Source: Bacteroidota bacterium
GTDB taxonomy: Bacteria > Bacteroidota > Bacteroidia > Bacteroidales > VadinHA17
Reading direction: 5' to 3'
DNA: 64,000 bases
NCBI GenBank assembly: GCA_018262715.1
Contig: JADFDS010000032.1
Span: 121,418-185,417, forward strand
Shown here: positions 19,090 to 27,230 of the stretch, in pieces
How positions within the stretch are numbered: the first letter of the stretch is position 1
Layout: the number at the start of each line of letters is the position of its first letter
The notes under the pieces: model-generated
What the model was told of the DNA's origin: nothing
Databases searched by the model: none
The model's input: the letters and a program-made list of their open reading frames with translations, nothing else
Program-made: the position numbers and the translations under genes

Positions 19090-19665
19090 ATGGAAGGAAT
19101 AAAAGGAACCCGTACGGAACAGAATCTCCTGAAGGCATTTGCCGGTGAATCACAGGCAAAAAACCGTTATGAATTTGCTGCCAAGGTGGCAAAGGAAGAG
19201 GGCTATGAGCAGATAGCAGCCATTTTCCTTGAGACAGCGCTGCAGGAGCAGCAGCATGCCAAGCGTTTCTTCGGTTATCTTGAAGGAGGCATGGTTGAGA
19301 TAACCGCTGCTTATCCCGCAGGCAAGACTTTAACCACCGGTGATAACCTCGAGGCAGCCGCTGCCGGTGAGCATGAGGAATGGTCCGAGCTCTATCCGAT
19401 GTTTGCAAAGGTAGCCGAGGAGGAAGGATTCAAGGAAATTGCCACCTGCTTCAAGGCTATCTCTGCCGCCGAGAAGGTGCACGAGGAGCGTTACAGAAAG
19501 CTGCTGGAGAACGTGATGGGCAACAAGGTTTTCGAGCGTGAGGAGAAGGTCTTCTGGTACTGCCGCAAGTGCGGTTATGTACACTTCGGCACGAAGCCGC
19601 TGAAGAACTGCCCGGCATGCCTCCATCCGTTCAATTACAGCGAGGTATACGCACAGAACTATTGA
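19090..19665 (+). CDS. Rubrerythrin
   Basis: The 191-residue protein joins a ferritin-like di-iron four-helix domain to a C-terminal rubredoxin-like centre. The iron ligands show in [27 protein letters not shown] and [26 protein letters not shown]. The rubredoxin part has [11 protein letters not shown] and CPACLHPF with two CxxC pairs. Rubrerythrins reduce hydrogen peroxide in anaerobes using electrons from rubredoxin or NADH-linked partners. I start at the ATG at 19090, since family members begin a few residues before [12 protein letters not shown]. The nitroreductase gene follows after 16 bases and is probably cotranscribed. Confidence 0.95.
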   Translation: MEGIKGTRTEQNLLKAFAGESQAKNRYEFAAKVAKEEGYEQIAAIFLETALQEQQHAKRFFGYLEGGMVEITAAYPAGKTLTTGDNLEAAAAGEHEEWSELYPMFAKVAEEEGFKEIATCFKAISAAEKVHEERYRKLLENVMGNKVFEREEKVFWYCRKCGYVHFGTKPLKNCPACLHPFNYSEVYAQNY

Positions 19666-19681
19666 TCTTTTGCCTGGTGGT

Positions 19682-20233
19682 ATGACCGATGGAGAAGAGA
19701 TGCTCAGCCTGATTAGAGGCAGGCAGAGTGAGCGGAAATATCTCGACAAGCCCGTCGAGAGGGAAAAGATAGAAAGGATCACCGGGGCGGGAAGGCTGTC
19801 GCCCTCAGCCTGCAATGGCCAGCCATGGCATTTCATTGTTGTGGATGAGCCGGCACTGCGTGATGAGGTGGCCGCTGCCACGGAATCGGTTGTTCTGCGA
19901 ATGAACTCATTCGTCAGGGAGGCTCCGGTGCTGATAGTGGTGGTCCGCGAAAAATCAAATTTTAGCTCACGTGCCGGAGATCTTATCAAACAGAAGGATT
20001 ATTCCCTGATTGATATCGGGATAGCGACGGCATCAATTGTTTACCAGGCTGCGGCCGAAGGACTTGGGACTTGCATTATCGGATGGGTTGATGATAAGCG
20101 GGTCAGAAAGGTTCTGGGCATTCCGGCATCCAGAAAGGTAGAGCTTGTGATTTCTGTGGGATATACAGACAACCGTCTGAGGGACAAATCGCGCAAACCG
20201 CCCGAAGAAATTATCACGTATAACAGATATTGA
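19682..20233 (+). CDS. Nitroreductase-family flavoprotein
   Basis: This 183-residue protein has the FMN-dependent nitroreductase pattern: the N-terminal RGRQSERKYLDKPV, the flavin-contacting PSACNGQPWHFIVV, DIGIATASIVYQAAAEGLGTCIIGW, and the C-terminal VISVGY. Family members reduce nitro compounds, quinones or flavins with NAD(P)H; the natural substrate cannot be told. The ATG at 19682 fits better than a TTG 12 bases upstream. Its place behind rubrerythrin suggests a redox-stress role, by context only. Confidence 0.88.
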   Translation: MTDGEEMLSLIRGRQSERKYLDKPVEREKIERITGAGRLSPSACNGQPWHFIVVDEPALRDEVAAATESVVLRMNSFVREAPVLIVVVREKSNFSSRAGDLIKQKDYSLIDIGIATASIVYQAAAEGLGTCIIGWVDDKRVRKVLGIPASRKVELVISVGYTDNRLRDKSRKPPEEIITYNRY

Positions 20234-20250
20234 CAATTTGTTCACGTACC

Positions 20251-20269
20251 GCCGGGTCTGAGACCCGGC
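20251..20269. terminator. Hairpin between convergent genes
   Basis: GCCGGGTC (20251-20258) and GACCCGGC (20262-20269) form a perfect eight-pair stem with a three-base loop, between the nitroreductase stop and the aminotransferase stop. It lacks a T run on either strand, so it may be a pause or processing hairpin rather than an intrinsic terminator. Confidence 0.4.
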
Positions 20270-20274
20270 GCAAA

Positions 20275-21468
20275 TCATCCCAATTTCTCCAACGCCTCCC
20301 TTATCCGGCGGACAGCCTCGGTGATGCGGTCGTCTGAGGTGGCGTATGAGATCCTGATGCAGTTGTCGGCGCCGAAGGCTGTCCCGCTGACCATGGCCAC
20401 CCTGGCTTCCGCCAGGAGGAAGAAGGTCAGGTCATCGGCATTCTTCATCACCCTGCCGTCATAGCTCCTGCCGATAAAATTGGTGATGTCAGGCATGACA
20501 TAAAATGCGCCCTGCGGCACCCTTACCCTGAGGCCCGGGATCTCGCCCAGCAGCCTGCATATCAGGTCCCTGCGGCGGAGGAATGCCTCGCGCATCCTCT
20601 CCTTCGAATCACTCTTCGAGGTGACGGCTGCCAGGGCTGCCCTCTGGGATATCGAGGAGACCCCGGAGGTGAACTGGCCCTGCAGCTTGTTGCAGGCCTT
20701 CGCGAGCCATAGCGGTGCGCCAATATAACCTATTCTCCATCCGGTCATGGCATAGCCCTTTGAGACGCCGTTGACAGTCACCACCCTGTCGTAAATGCTG
20801 CTGAATGAAGCCAGGCTGACATGCTTGCCGGAGAAGGTGATGTGTTCGTAAATCTCATCTGATATGATGATCACCTGCGGATACTTCTCAAGAACCTTCA
20901 CCAGGGCAGCCATCTCCTCGCGGGTGTAGACCATACCCGTGGGGTTTGAGGGGGAGTTGAATATGAGCAGCCTCGTGCGCGGACTGAGGGCAGCTTCGAG
21001 CTGGGCCGGAGTGACCTTGAAGTCGCTGTCGATCGATGTCTGTACTATTACCGGTTTGCCTTCGGCGAAGGTGATATGATCAAGATAGCTGACCCAGTAT
21101 GGTGCCAGCAGAATCACCTCCTCACCCGGGTCAACCACCGAAAGCACGACATTGATAAGGCTGTGCTTCCCTCCTGCTGACACTATGATCTGGTCAGGGG
21201 TATAGTCAAGACCGTTTTCCTCTTTGAACTTGCGGGATATTGCCTCTCGGAGATCGTTGTAGCCGGGCACGGGAGGGTAGAAAGAGTAGTTATCATCTAT
21301 GGCTTTCTTTGCGGCTTCCTTGATATCATCAGGGGTGTTGAAGTCAGGTTCGCCGAGGCTGAGGCTTATGACGTCAATGCCCTGTTCCTTCAGCTCGCGG
21401 CTCTTCTGTGCCATCGCAAGTGTCTGTGATACCGAGAGTGCCTGCACCCTCCGGCTGATATGCTCCAT
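20275..21468 (-). CDS. aspC: Aspartate aminotransferase (class I/II, subgroup Ib type)
   Basis: The 397-residue PLP enzyme should exchange the amino group between aspartate and 2-oxoglutarate. Signatures are SLSLGEPDFNTP, the NSPSNPTG motif, DEIYEHITF with the pyridine-binding Asp, the Schiff-base Lys in VNGVSKGYAMTGWRIGY, and a C-terminal Arg in CIRISYATS that binds the substrate carboxylate. The pattern is that of the thermophile-type (Ib) enzymes common in Bacteroidota. Related aminotransferases can also accept aromatic amino acids, so the exact substrate is inferred. Confidence 0.92.
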   Translation of the reverse strand: MEHISRRVQALSVSQTLAMAQKSRELKEQGIDVISLSLGEPDFNTPDDIKEAAKKAIDDNYSFYPPVPGYNDLREAISRKFKEENGLDYTPDQIIVSAGGKHSLINVVLSVVDPGEEVILLAPYWVSYLDHITFAEGKPVIVQTSIDSDFKVTPAQLEAALSPRTRLLIFNSPSNPTGMVYTREEMAALVKVLEKYPQVIIISDEIYEHITFSGKHVSLASFSSIYDRVVTVNGVSKGYAMTGWRIGYIGAPLWLAKACNKLQGQFTSGVSSISQRAALAAVTSKSDSKERMREAFLRRRDLICRLLGEIPGLRVRVPQGAFYVMPDITNFIGRSYDGRVMKNADDLTFFLLAEARVAMVSGTAFGADNCIRISYATSDDRITEAVRRIREALEKLG

Positions 21469-21503
21469 ATTGTCAGTTTTATTGGTTTCGTTACCGGAAA
21501 GGC

Positions 21504-21511
21504 CAAATGTA
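21504..21511 (-). promoter_or_regulatory. -7 box for the aspartate aminotransferase gene
   Basis: Minus-strand TACATTTG matches TAnnTTTG exactly, about 35 bases before the ATG. Confidence 0.5.
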
Positions 21512-21684
21512 ATTGTTAAAAGTGAAAAAGAAAAGGGATTATAGCAGGGTGGCGGGGCGTTGCGGAAATCATTGCAACCGGGCTGGCAAGACTGAATAAT
21601 CCTTCCAAATCTTTGTTCAGACCGTCAACAAGGCCTGAAAATTGATTACTTTGCATCGCACAAAGACCTTAAACAACTGCGATC

Positions 21685-22209
21685 ATGGAAACCTTCCTGG
21701 AGATACTCAAGATAACCATTCCTGCACTTCTGGTGATGCTAACCGCATGGCTGGTAATAAGGAACATGCTGCGTGACGACCAGGAGCGGCGGAGGCAGGA
21801 TCTGCTGCTGCAGACCGTGAAAACCCTCACCCCGGTCAGGCTGCAGGCATATGAGAGGGTGGTGCTGTTCCTCGAGCGCATTTCTCCGGAGTCGCTGATA
21901 ATACGCACTGCGAGACCGGAAATGACGGCCCAGCAGCTCCAGGCAGCGCTGGTCACTGCTGTCAGGAGCGAATATGAGCACAACCTCTCGCAGCAGATCT
22001 ATATGAGCAGTGAGGCATGGGAGATGGTGAAGAATGCGCGCGGCACCATTGTCAGGCTGATCAACAGCGTTGCCTCTCAGCTTCCTCCTGCCGCCACAGG
22101 CGAAGAGCTCTCGAGGCTGCTCCTCGAGGAAGTTGTGGAGATGGAAACCGAACCAACCCGTACTGCCATCGCATACATCAAGTCTGAGCTTGCGAGGATA
22201 ATGGGATAG
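21685..22209 (+). CDS. Membrane-anchored DUF7935-like protein
   Basis: This 174-residue protein has one N-terminal transmembrane helix (ILKITIPALLVMLTAWLVI) and a helical cytosolic part rich in Arg, Leu and Glu. The segment LTPVRLQAYERVVLFLERISPESLIIR followed by EYEHNLSQQIYMS is typical of a conserved Bacteroidota family of unknown function, which I recall as DUF7935. No enzyme motif is visible. It is a single gene between the aspartate aminotransferase and htpG, and its end faces the htpG terminator. Confidence 0.75.
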   Translation: METFLEILKITIPALLVMLTAWLVIRNMLRDDQERRRQDLLLQTVKTLTPVRLQAYERVVLFLERISPESLIIRTARPEMTAQQLQAALVTAVRSEYEHNLSQQIYMSSEAWEMVKNARGTIVRLINSVASQLPPAATGEELSRLLLEEVVEMETEPTRTAIAYIKSELARIMG

Positions 22210-22210
22210 T

Positions 22211-22236
22211 AAAAAGACGCCCCCGGGGGGGGCGTC
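22211..22236 (-). terminator. Rho-independent terminator of htpG
   Basis: On the minus strand an eight-pair stem (arms GACGCCCC and GGGGCGTC, 22216-22236) is followed by TTTTT (22215-22211), about 30 bases past the htpG stop. Confidence 0.85.
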
Positions 22237-22266
22237 AATATGTAAGGCAATATTTTAAAATTACTT

Positions 22267-24318
22267 CTAGAGGAGGCTGATGCTTCGCTTTACGAATGCG
22301 CTGAGCGCTTCGCCCTTGAGCATGTTGTTTGCAAGCATGGCGAGGTCTATCAGCTGCCTAACGGCCTGGTGATCATTGCCGAATCCGCCCAGCAGGGTTT
22401 TCCTCTTCTCCTCGAGCTGCTTCAGCTCGCCCCTGAGCCTCTCAAGGTCATCCTTCTCAACTGAAAGAACCTCTTCGGGCTTCTTCTTGCCGTGCTCCTT
22501 TTCCATGAACTCAATCTCAACCTTCGTTTTTTCTATTCCCGCACCGTTCTTCTTCAACTCGTCGGCATGCTCCTTGTCGAGGTCCCCGGCCAATGAAATA
22601 ACCAGCGGATGGTTGGTGTTCAGCACAAGGTCGAAACTGTCAGGCATTTCGCCGTAGAAAGAATAACCTCCTCCGAACTGCGCCATGTCCTTCATCCTGC
22701 GCATGAACTCGCTCTGCGTGATAACCATCGGAAGGTCATTTTCATCGAGGTTCTCAGCCCTTACATTGAACCGTGCCTTGTCAGTGTCAGCCACCTGGGT
22801 GCGGAATACCTGAGCCAGGTCATCCGACTGTGACTGGGTAAGCTTCGAGGCATGACTCTCGTCCTTTTTGATAAGCTTTTCAATCACGTCACTGTCAACC
22901 CTTACAAACCTTGATGAAGGCTCCTTTGACTCGAGGGTGTTTATGAGATGTGTATCAAGCTGTCCGTCAAGCACAAGCACGTCATAACCCTTTTCTGCAG
23001 CTTTAGCCACATAGGTATGCTGGGCAACAGGGTCAGTTGTATAGAGGTGCACCAGCGACTTGTCCTTGTCGGTCTGGTTTTCCTTGATGATCTTGTCATA
23101 CTCCTCGAGGGTGAAGTACTTGCCTGCAGTATTTTTATAAAGAGTAATCTTCGATATCTTTTCAAAGAATTTCTCCTCGGTGATCATGCCGTACTCGATG
23201 AACAATTTAAGGTCATCCCATTTCTTTTCAAAAGTTTCCCTGTCCTTCTTGAAGATGTCTGTCAGGCGGTCGGCCACTTTCTTTGTGATATGCCCGCTTA
23301 TTTTCTTGACGTTGGAATCGCTCTGCAGATAGCTCCTGGAAACGTTCAGCGGGATATCCGGGGAATCTATCACTCCGTGCAACAGTGTCAGGAAGTCAGG
23401 GACAATGCCTTCCACCGAGTCAGTCACGAATACCTGGTTGCAGTACAGCTGTATCTTGTTTTTCTGAATTTCGAAGTTGTTCCTGATCTTCGGGAAGTAG
23501 AGGATCCCGGTCAGTTTGAACGGATAATCGACGTTCAGGTGGATGTGGAAGAGAGGCTCCTCGCCCATCGGGTACAGCTCGCGGTAGAAGCTTGCGTAGT
23601 CCTCATCCTTCAGGTCAGCAGGTTTGCGTGTCCAGGCCGGCTGGGTGTTGTTGATGATCTTCGGCTTTCCGGTATCGACCATTTTCCCGTCCTTCCACTC
23701 CTTCTCATTGCCAAACTGCACCTGCACTGGCAGGAAGCTGCAGTATTTCTTCAGGAGGCCCTCAATGCGGTTCTCTTCGAGGAACTCCTTTGACTCCTTG
23801 TCTATGTGAAGGATTACGTCCGTTCCGTGCTCTTCCCTTTTCGTCTCTTCGATTGAGTATTCCGGGCTGCCGTCGCATGTCCACTTCACAGCAGGCACGT
23901 TCCCGCGATATGACCTTGATATGACTTCGACCTTGTCAGAGACCATGAATGCCGAATAGAATCCGAGGCCGAACTGGCCGATGAGTCCGCTGGCCTGATC
24001 CTTGTATTTGTCGAGGAATTCGTTGGCGCTCGAGAAGGCGATCTGGTTCAGGTATTTGTCTATCTCTTCAGCGCTCATCCCAATACCGTTGTCGGAGACG
24101 GTGAGGGTTTTCTTTTTGGGATCGAGTGTGACGCTTACGCGAAGCTCACCGAGCTCGCCCTTGAATTCTCCGGCTGAGGACAGTGCCTTCAGCTTCTGGA
24201 TGGCGTCAGTGGCGTTTGATACCAGCTCTCTCAGGAAGATCTCATGATCCGAATAGAGAAATTTCTTGATGATTGGAAAGATGTTTTCTGTAGTTACTCC
24301 GATTTTACCCTTTTCCAT
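22267..24318 (-). CDS. htpG: Molecular chaperone HtpG (Hsp90)
   Basis: The 683-residue protein is an ATP-dependent cytosolic chaperone. The N-terminal GHKL ATPase shows FLRELVSNATDAIQK, VSDNGIGMSAEEI, and IGQFGLGFYSAFMVSDKV. The middle domain includes VDYPFKLTGILYFPK and LNVSRSYLQSDSNVKKI, with the catalytic Arg. The C-terminal dimerisation domain ends normally. I start at the ATG at 24318 (MEKGKIGV...), since the in-frame extension to 24357 is low-complexity basic sequence not found in the family. A perfect inverted repeat lies 60-75 bases upstream. Confidence 0.97.
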   Translation of the reverse strand: MEKGKIGVTTENIFPIIKKFLYSDHEIFLRELVSNATDAIQKLKALSSAGEFKGELGELRVSVTLDPKKKTLTVSDNGIGMSAEEIDKYLNQIAFSSANEFLDKYKDQASGLIGQFGLGFYSAFMVSDKVEVISRSYRGNVPAVKWTCDGSPEYSIEETKREEHGTDVILHIDKESKEFLEENRIEGLLKKYCSFLPVQVQFGNEKEWKDGKMVDTGKPKIINNTQPAWTRKPADLKDEDYASFYRELYPMGEEPLFHIHLNVDYPFKLTGILYFPKIRNNFEIQKNKIQLYCNQVFVTDSVEGIVPDFLTLLHGVIDSPDIPLNVSRSYLQSDSNVKKISGHITKKVADRLTDIFKKDRETFEKKWDDLKLFIEYGMITEEKFFEKISKITLYKNTAGKYFTLEEYDKIIKENQTDKDKSLVHLYTTDPVAQHTYVAKAAEKGYDVLVLDGQLDTHLINTLESKEPSSRFVRVDSDVIEKLIKKDESHASKLTQSQSDDLAQVFRTQVADTDKARFNVRAENLDENDLPMVITQSEFMRRMKDMAQFGGGYSFYGEMPDSFDLVLNTNHPLVISLAGDLDKEHADELKKNGAGIEKTKVEIEFMEKEHGKKKPEEVLSVEKDDLERLRGELKQLEEKRKTLLGGFGNDHQAVRQLIDLAMLANNMLKGEALSAFVKRSISLL

Positions 24319-24379
24319 ATGTTTTGGTTTTCTGATTATCCTGCCCCTTTTGTTCAAAGGACGTGCCGCAGCAGGAATT

Positions 24380-24394
24380 CTGACATAGTGTCAG
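24380..24394. promoter_or_regulatory. Perfect inverted repeat upstream of htpG
   Basis: CTGACA-TAG-TGTCAG is a six-pair palindrome with a three-base centre, about 62 bases before the htpG ATG. It could be an operator or a small hairpin. It does not match the CIRCE element. Confidence 0.3.
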
Positions 24395-24420
24395 TCAGGC
24401 CATGGCAGGCCTGAAATATT

Positions 24421-24487
24421 TGCGAATTGAGATTTGCGAATTGAGATTTACTTTCCGACTTTCATACCCTCAGACCCTCAGACCTTC
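24421..24487. repeat. Short tandem arrays over the end of the class III aminotransferase gene
   Basis: A 14-base unit TGCGAATTGAGATT occurs twice without change (24421-24448). Next to it the 8-base unit CCCTCAGA occurs twice (24467-24482) followed by CCTTCCCC. The second array contains the stop codon of the aminotransferase gene (24470-24472) and encodes its last residues (GLRV). Confidence 0.75.
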
Positions 24488-25678
24488 CCCACTGTCTGTT
24501 GCCCTGACCAGCTTTTTCAGTCTCTGGCAGGCCAGGCTGATCTCCTTCTCTGATATGGTGAGCGGCGGCGCTATGCGAAAGGCGGTGGAACAGAAGAGGA
24601 AATAATCGAGCAGCAGTCCGTGTTCCGGTGCATGGGCAATCATAGCCGGGATAATCTCCGGCTTTTCCGGCACCACGGCCAGGAGGAGGCCTTCGCCCCT
24701 TATCTCTCTGAAAGGCATTCCTGCCAGTTCTTCTCTGAACAGCTTTTCCTTTTCCCGTGCAGCAGCTGCAAGATCTTCACTGACAATCACTTCCAGCGAT
24801 GCCAGTCCTGTTGCGCAGCAGAGAGGATGTCCGCCAAAGGTGGTTATGTGCCCCAGCACCGGGTCACGGGTCAGTGATGATATTATTTCGCGCGAAGCGA
24901 TAAAGGCTCCGAGTGGCAGTCCTCCGCCGAGCGCCTTGGCCAGGACCAGGATGTCAGGAGTGACATTGTACCTGAAAAGTGAGAAGAGGCTGCCGGTGCG
25001 GCCGAATCCAGTCTGCACCTCATCGAATATCAGCATGGCGCCGTGCCTGCAGCATGCACTTCGAAGTCCGGCAAGGAAGCTGTCTTCCGGCTGCACCACA
25101 CCCGCTTCGGCTTGCACGGGCTCGACGAGAACGGCGGCGGTGCTGCTGCTGATCATCTGCACAGCCTCATGGCTGTTGAACTCAGCCATGGTTGTGGCAG
25201 GCATGAGCGGCCTGAAGGCATTCCGGTACTCCTCCGAGCCCTGTACGCTGAGAGCCCCGGTGGTGGATCCGTGGTACGCGTTGCGGAAATAGATGATCTC
25301 ATTGCGACCGGTGTACCTCCGCGCCAGTTTGATGGCTCCTTCGATGGCTTCGCTGCCTGAGTTGACAAAATAGACTGACTCCAGCGAGGGGGGCAGAAGT
25401 GACGCGAGGCGTGCGGCGTACTGCACCTGGGGACTCTGTATCACCTCGCCGTAGACCATGAGGTGCATATACTTTCCGGCCTGCTCATTCAGAGCAGCCA
25501 TGACTGCCGGATGGCGATGACCGGTGTTGCTCACGGAGACGCCTGAGATAAGGTCAAGAATATCGCGGCCGCTGCTGTCATACAGGAATGACCCTTCCGC
25601 CCTTTCAATCTCAAGCAAGAGGGGTGAGGGAGAGGTTTGTCCGATATGATCAAGAAAAAGTTGCCTTTGCGAAGGCAT
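24470..25678 (-). CDS. Class III PLP aminotransferase (acetylornithine/ornithine type)
   Basis: The 402-residue enzyme has the class III layout: VSNTGHRHPAVMAAL, FVNSGSEAIEGAIKLAR (phosphate loop), FRNAYHGSTTGALS, LIFDEVQTGFGRTG, the Schiff-base Lys in DILVLAKALGGGLPLGAF, and TTFGGHPLCCATGLA. Family members act on the omega-amino group of acetylornithine, ornithine, lysine, 4-aminobutyrate and similar compounds. No arginine-biosynthesis neighbours are present to decide among them. Its ATG overlaps the stop of the LytTR regulator gene by one base (TGATG), so the two are coupled. The final residues are read from a short tandem repeat, which suggests the C-terminal end was altered by it. Confidence 0.88.
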   Translation of the reverse strand: MPSQRQLFLDHIGQTSPSPLLLEIERAEGSFLYDSSGRDILDLISGVSVSNTGHRHPAVMAALNEQAGKYMHLMVYGEVIQSPQVQYAARLASLLPPSLESVYFVNSGSEAIEGAIKLARRYTGRNEIIYFRNAYHGSTTGALSVQGSEEYRNAFRPLMPATTMAEFNSHEAVQMISSSTAAVLVEPVQAEAGVVQPEDSFLAGLRSACCRHGAMLIFDEVQTGFGRTGSLFSLFRYNVTPDILVLAKALGGGLPLGAFIASREIISSLTRDPVLGHITTFGGHPLCCATGLASLEVIVSEDLAAAAREKEKLFREELAGMPFREIRGEGLLLAVVPEKPEIIPAMIAHAPEHGLLLDYFLFCSTAFRIAPPLTISEKEISLACQRLKKLVRATDSGEGLRV

Positions 25679-26388
25679 CAGCGCTGCATTATATTAATGT
25701 AGTTCATTATCCCGTCGCGGTATGATTTGCCCACGGGCAGGATCTTCGGATTGCTGCCGACTACTATTGTAAGGCTGTTTTCGCTGATCGACCTGATAAC
25801 GCTTTTATTTACGAGGTACGACCTGTGGATTCTCACAAAGAGGCTTGAGGGCAGTTGCTGTTCTATGGCCCTCATGGTAAAGTGGATGGTATATTTCTCG
25901 TCTCGTGTAATGACGCTGACATAATTCTCAAGAGCCTCAACATAGAGTATCTCCTTGAGTTTCAAACGCACAAGCGAAGAAGCCTTTTTAATGAAGATCT
26001 CCTCCTCTCCGGCGGCTGACGGTACCGCCCTGGGTGCGTAGTATTTCATGATTTTCTCCACGGCACGGCAGAAGCGCGGGTAGGTAATCGGTTTGAGAAG
26101 GTAGTCTATGCCGTTGTAGTTAAAAGCCTTGTAGGCGTATTCTTCGCTTCCCGACACAAATATGATGTGCGGAGGGTTTTCGAGGCTGGACAGAAAATCG
26201 AATCCATCCATCTCCGGCATCTGGATGTCGAGAAAGATAAGTTCGATATCCCTTCGGGACATCAGCAGGTTGCGTGCCGACAGGGAATCAGAGAAACTTC
26301 CCACGAGGGAGAGGGAAGAAGATTTACCCACGAATTCCTCAAGAGTTCGGAGCCATACGGGATCATCATCAACAATAATACAATTCAT
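25678..26388 (-). CDS. LytTR-family response regulator
   Basis: The 236-residue protein has a receiver domain (1-120) with acidic residues in IVDDDPVW, the phosphoacceptor Asp in LIFLDIQMPEMDG (about 54), and Lys in IDYLLKP. A LytTR DNA-binding domain follows (about 135-236), seen in ILYVEALENYVSVIT and FVRIHRSYLVNKS. LytTR regulators in Bacteroidota are usually paired with a membrane His kinase of the YpdA type. None is adjacent here. The coupled downstream gene is an aminotransferase, which is an unusual partner. An exact -7 box lies about 36-43 bases upstream. Confidence 0.93.
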   Translation of the reverse strand: MNCIIVDDDPVWLRTLEEFVGKSSSLSLVGSFSDSLSARNLLMSRRDIELIFLDIQMPEMDGFDFLSSLENPPHIIFVSGSEEYAYKAFNYNGIDYLLKPITYPRFCRAVEKIMKYYAPRAVPSAAGEEEIFIKKASSLVRLKLKEILYVEALENYVSVITRDEKYTIHFTMRAIEQQLPSSLFVRIHRSYLVNKSVIRSISENSLTIVVGSNPKILPVGKSYRDGIMNYINIMQR

Positions 26389-26423
26389 TTCCGGAATACA
26401 CGGTTGGGTTCAAGCTTCGTTAA

Positions 26424-26431
26424 CAAATATA
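26424..26431 (-). promoter_or_regulatory. -7 box for the LytTR/aminotransferase operon
   Basis: Minus-strand TATATTTG matches TAnnTTTG exactly, giving a leader of about 30 bases. Confidence 0.55.
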
Positions 26432-26512
26432 CTAAAATATTCGCAAAAAGAATTCCTGTCCGGTTTTTGATCCCATACAAAAGATACGGACCAAGGAAGT
26501 ATCAGGATAAGG

Positions 26513-26540
26513 AAATAAAAAGGGGTGCCTGAGCACCCCT
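26513..26540 (-). terminator. Rho-independent terminator of the HU gene
   Basis: On the minus strand AGGGGTGC-TCAG-GCACCCCT (26540-26521) forms an eight-pair stem followed by TTTTATTT. Confidence 0.9.
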
Positions 26541-26547
26541 GAAACTT

Positions 26548-26820
26548 TTACTTGAGGCCTTTTGTAAGAGCCGGAGCTGCTTTGAATTTCACGACTTTCT
26601 TGGCGGGAACATTCAGTTTGGCGCCGGTGCGGGGGTTGCGAACAACTCTTGCACTTCTCTTCTCAACTTTGAAAGTACCCATTGAGGGGAGCTGGAGCCT
26701 TTGCCCTTTTTTCATGGCATCACCAAATGCGCCTACGAAAGCGTTCAGAGCGATGTTGGCATCTTTAAGTGAAAGTCCTGCTTTTTTTGCAATGCTGCCT
26801 ACTAATTCTTTTTTTGTCAT
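26548..26820 (-). CDS. HU-family DNA-binding protein
   Basis: The 90-residue protein matches the HU/IHF histone-like fold: N-terminal TKKELVGSIAKKAGLSLKDA, the LPSMGTFKVEKR strand, and the DNA-binding arm RVVRNPRTGAKLNVPAKKVVKFKAAPALTK. It should bend and compact DNA as a dimer. I start at the ATG at 26820; a TTG two codons upstream is less likely. A single gene with a very good promoter and terminator, which fits a strongly expressed nucleoid protein. Confidence 0.95.
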   Translation of the reverse strand: MTKKELVGSIAKKAGLSLKDANIALNAFVGAFGDAMKKGQRLQLPSMGTFKVEKRSARVVRNPRTGAKLNVPAKKVVKFKAAPALTKGLK

Positions 26821-26863
26821 AGTCAATTCAATTTAGGGTTAGACCAAAATCTCTAATTGCATA

Positions 26864-26893
26864 CAAATTTATTCCATTCTTATTCAAATGCAA
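26864..26893 (-). promoter_or_regulatory. Full Bacteroidota promoter of the HU gene
   Basis: On the minus strand TTG (26893-26891), a 19-base spacer and TAAATTTG (26871-26864) match the -33/-7 consensus of Bacteroidota sigma factors. The leader would be about 38 bases. Confidence 0.75.
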
Positions 26894-27091
26894 GTTTTTA
26901 TGATCTTTTTTATGCCTGAGAGGCCGGATTTTATGAGAAATGAGCACTTTTTTTGTTAATAACCCCGCGCAAGATGGTGAACAGAGGCTCGGTGATAGTG
27001 TCAGGCGCCCATTTACGGGGGGTCAGAGGATGGTGCCAGGTGAGCATTCCGGTTAAATTTTTGTCTCCGGGGCAGAAAAGCAAAAAAAGAT
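26894..27091. other. Intergenic stretch between the HU gene and tRNA-Ser
   Basis: Between the HU promoter and the tRNA promoter I see no convincing gene. Short open frames on both strands have no family resemblance and run into the promoters or the tRNA. Confidence 0.4.
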
Positions 27092-27099
27092 TATATTTG
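27092..27099 (+). promoter_or_regulatory. -7 box for tRNA-Ser
   Basis: TATATTTG matches TAnnTTTG exactly, 44 bases before the mature tRNA 5' end. Confidence 0.55.
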
Positions 27100-27142
27100 C
27101 ACCCGCTGCGCCCGTCACCCACGGTGAGTCAGGGATGCAAAG

Positions 27143-27229
27143 GGAGAAATGGCAGAGTGGTCGATTGCGGCGGTCTTGAAAACCGTTGTCCGGGCGACTG
27201 GACCGGGGGTTCGAATCCCTCTTTCTCCG
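27143..27229 (+). tRNA. tRNA-Ser (anticodon UGA)
   Basis: An 87-base type II tRNA. The acceptor stem pairs GGAGAAA with TTTCTCC and is followed by discriminator G. The D arm contains GGCAGAGTGGTCGA. The anticodon loop CTTGAAA (anticodon TGA) is closed by GCGGT and ACCGT. A long variable arm, typical of serine tRNAs, follows, and the T arm reads GGGGGTTCGAATCCCT. The 3' CCA is not encoded. Confidence 0.95.
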
Positions 27230-27230
27230 C

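Noticed and set aside
22948..23793. 281-residue open frame opposite htpG
   Set aside because: It is wholly inside htpG on the other strand, has no recognisable domain, and its openness follows from the codon use of htpG.
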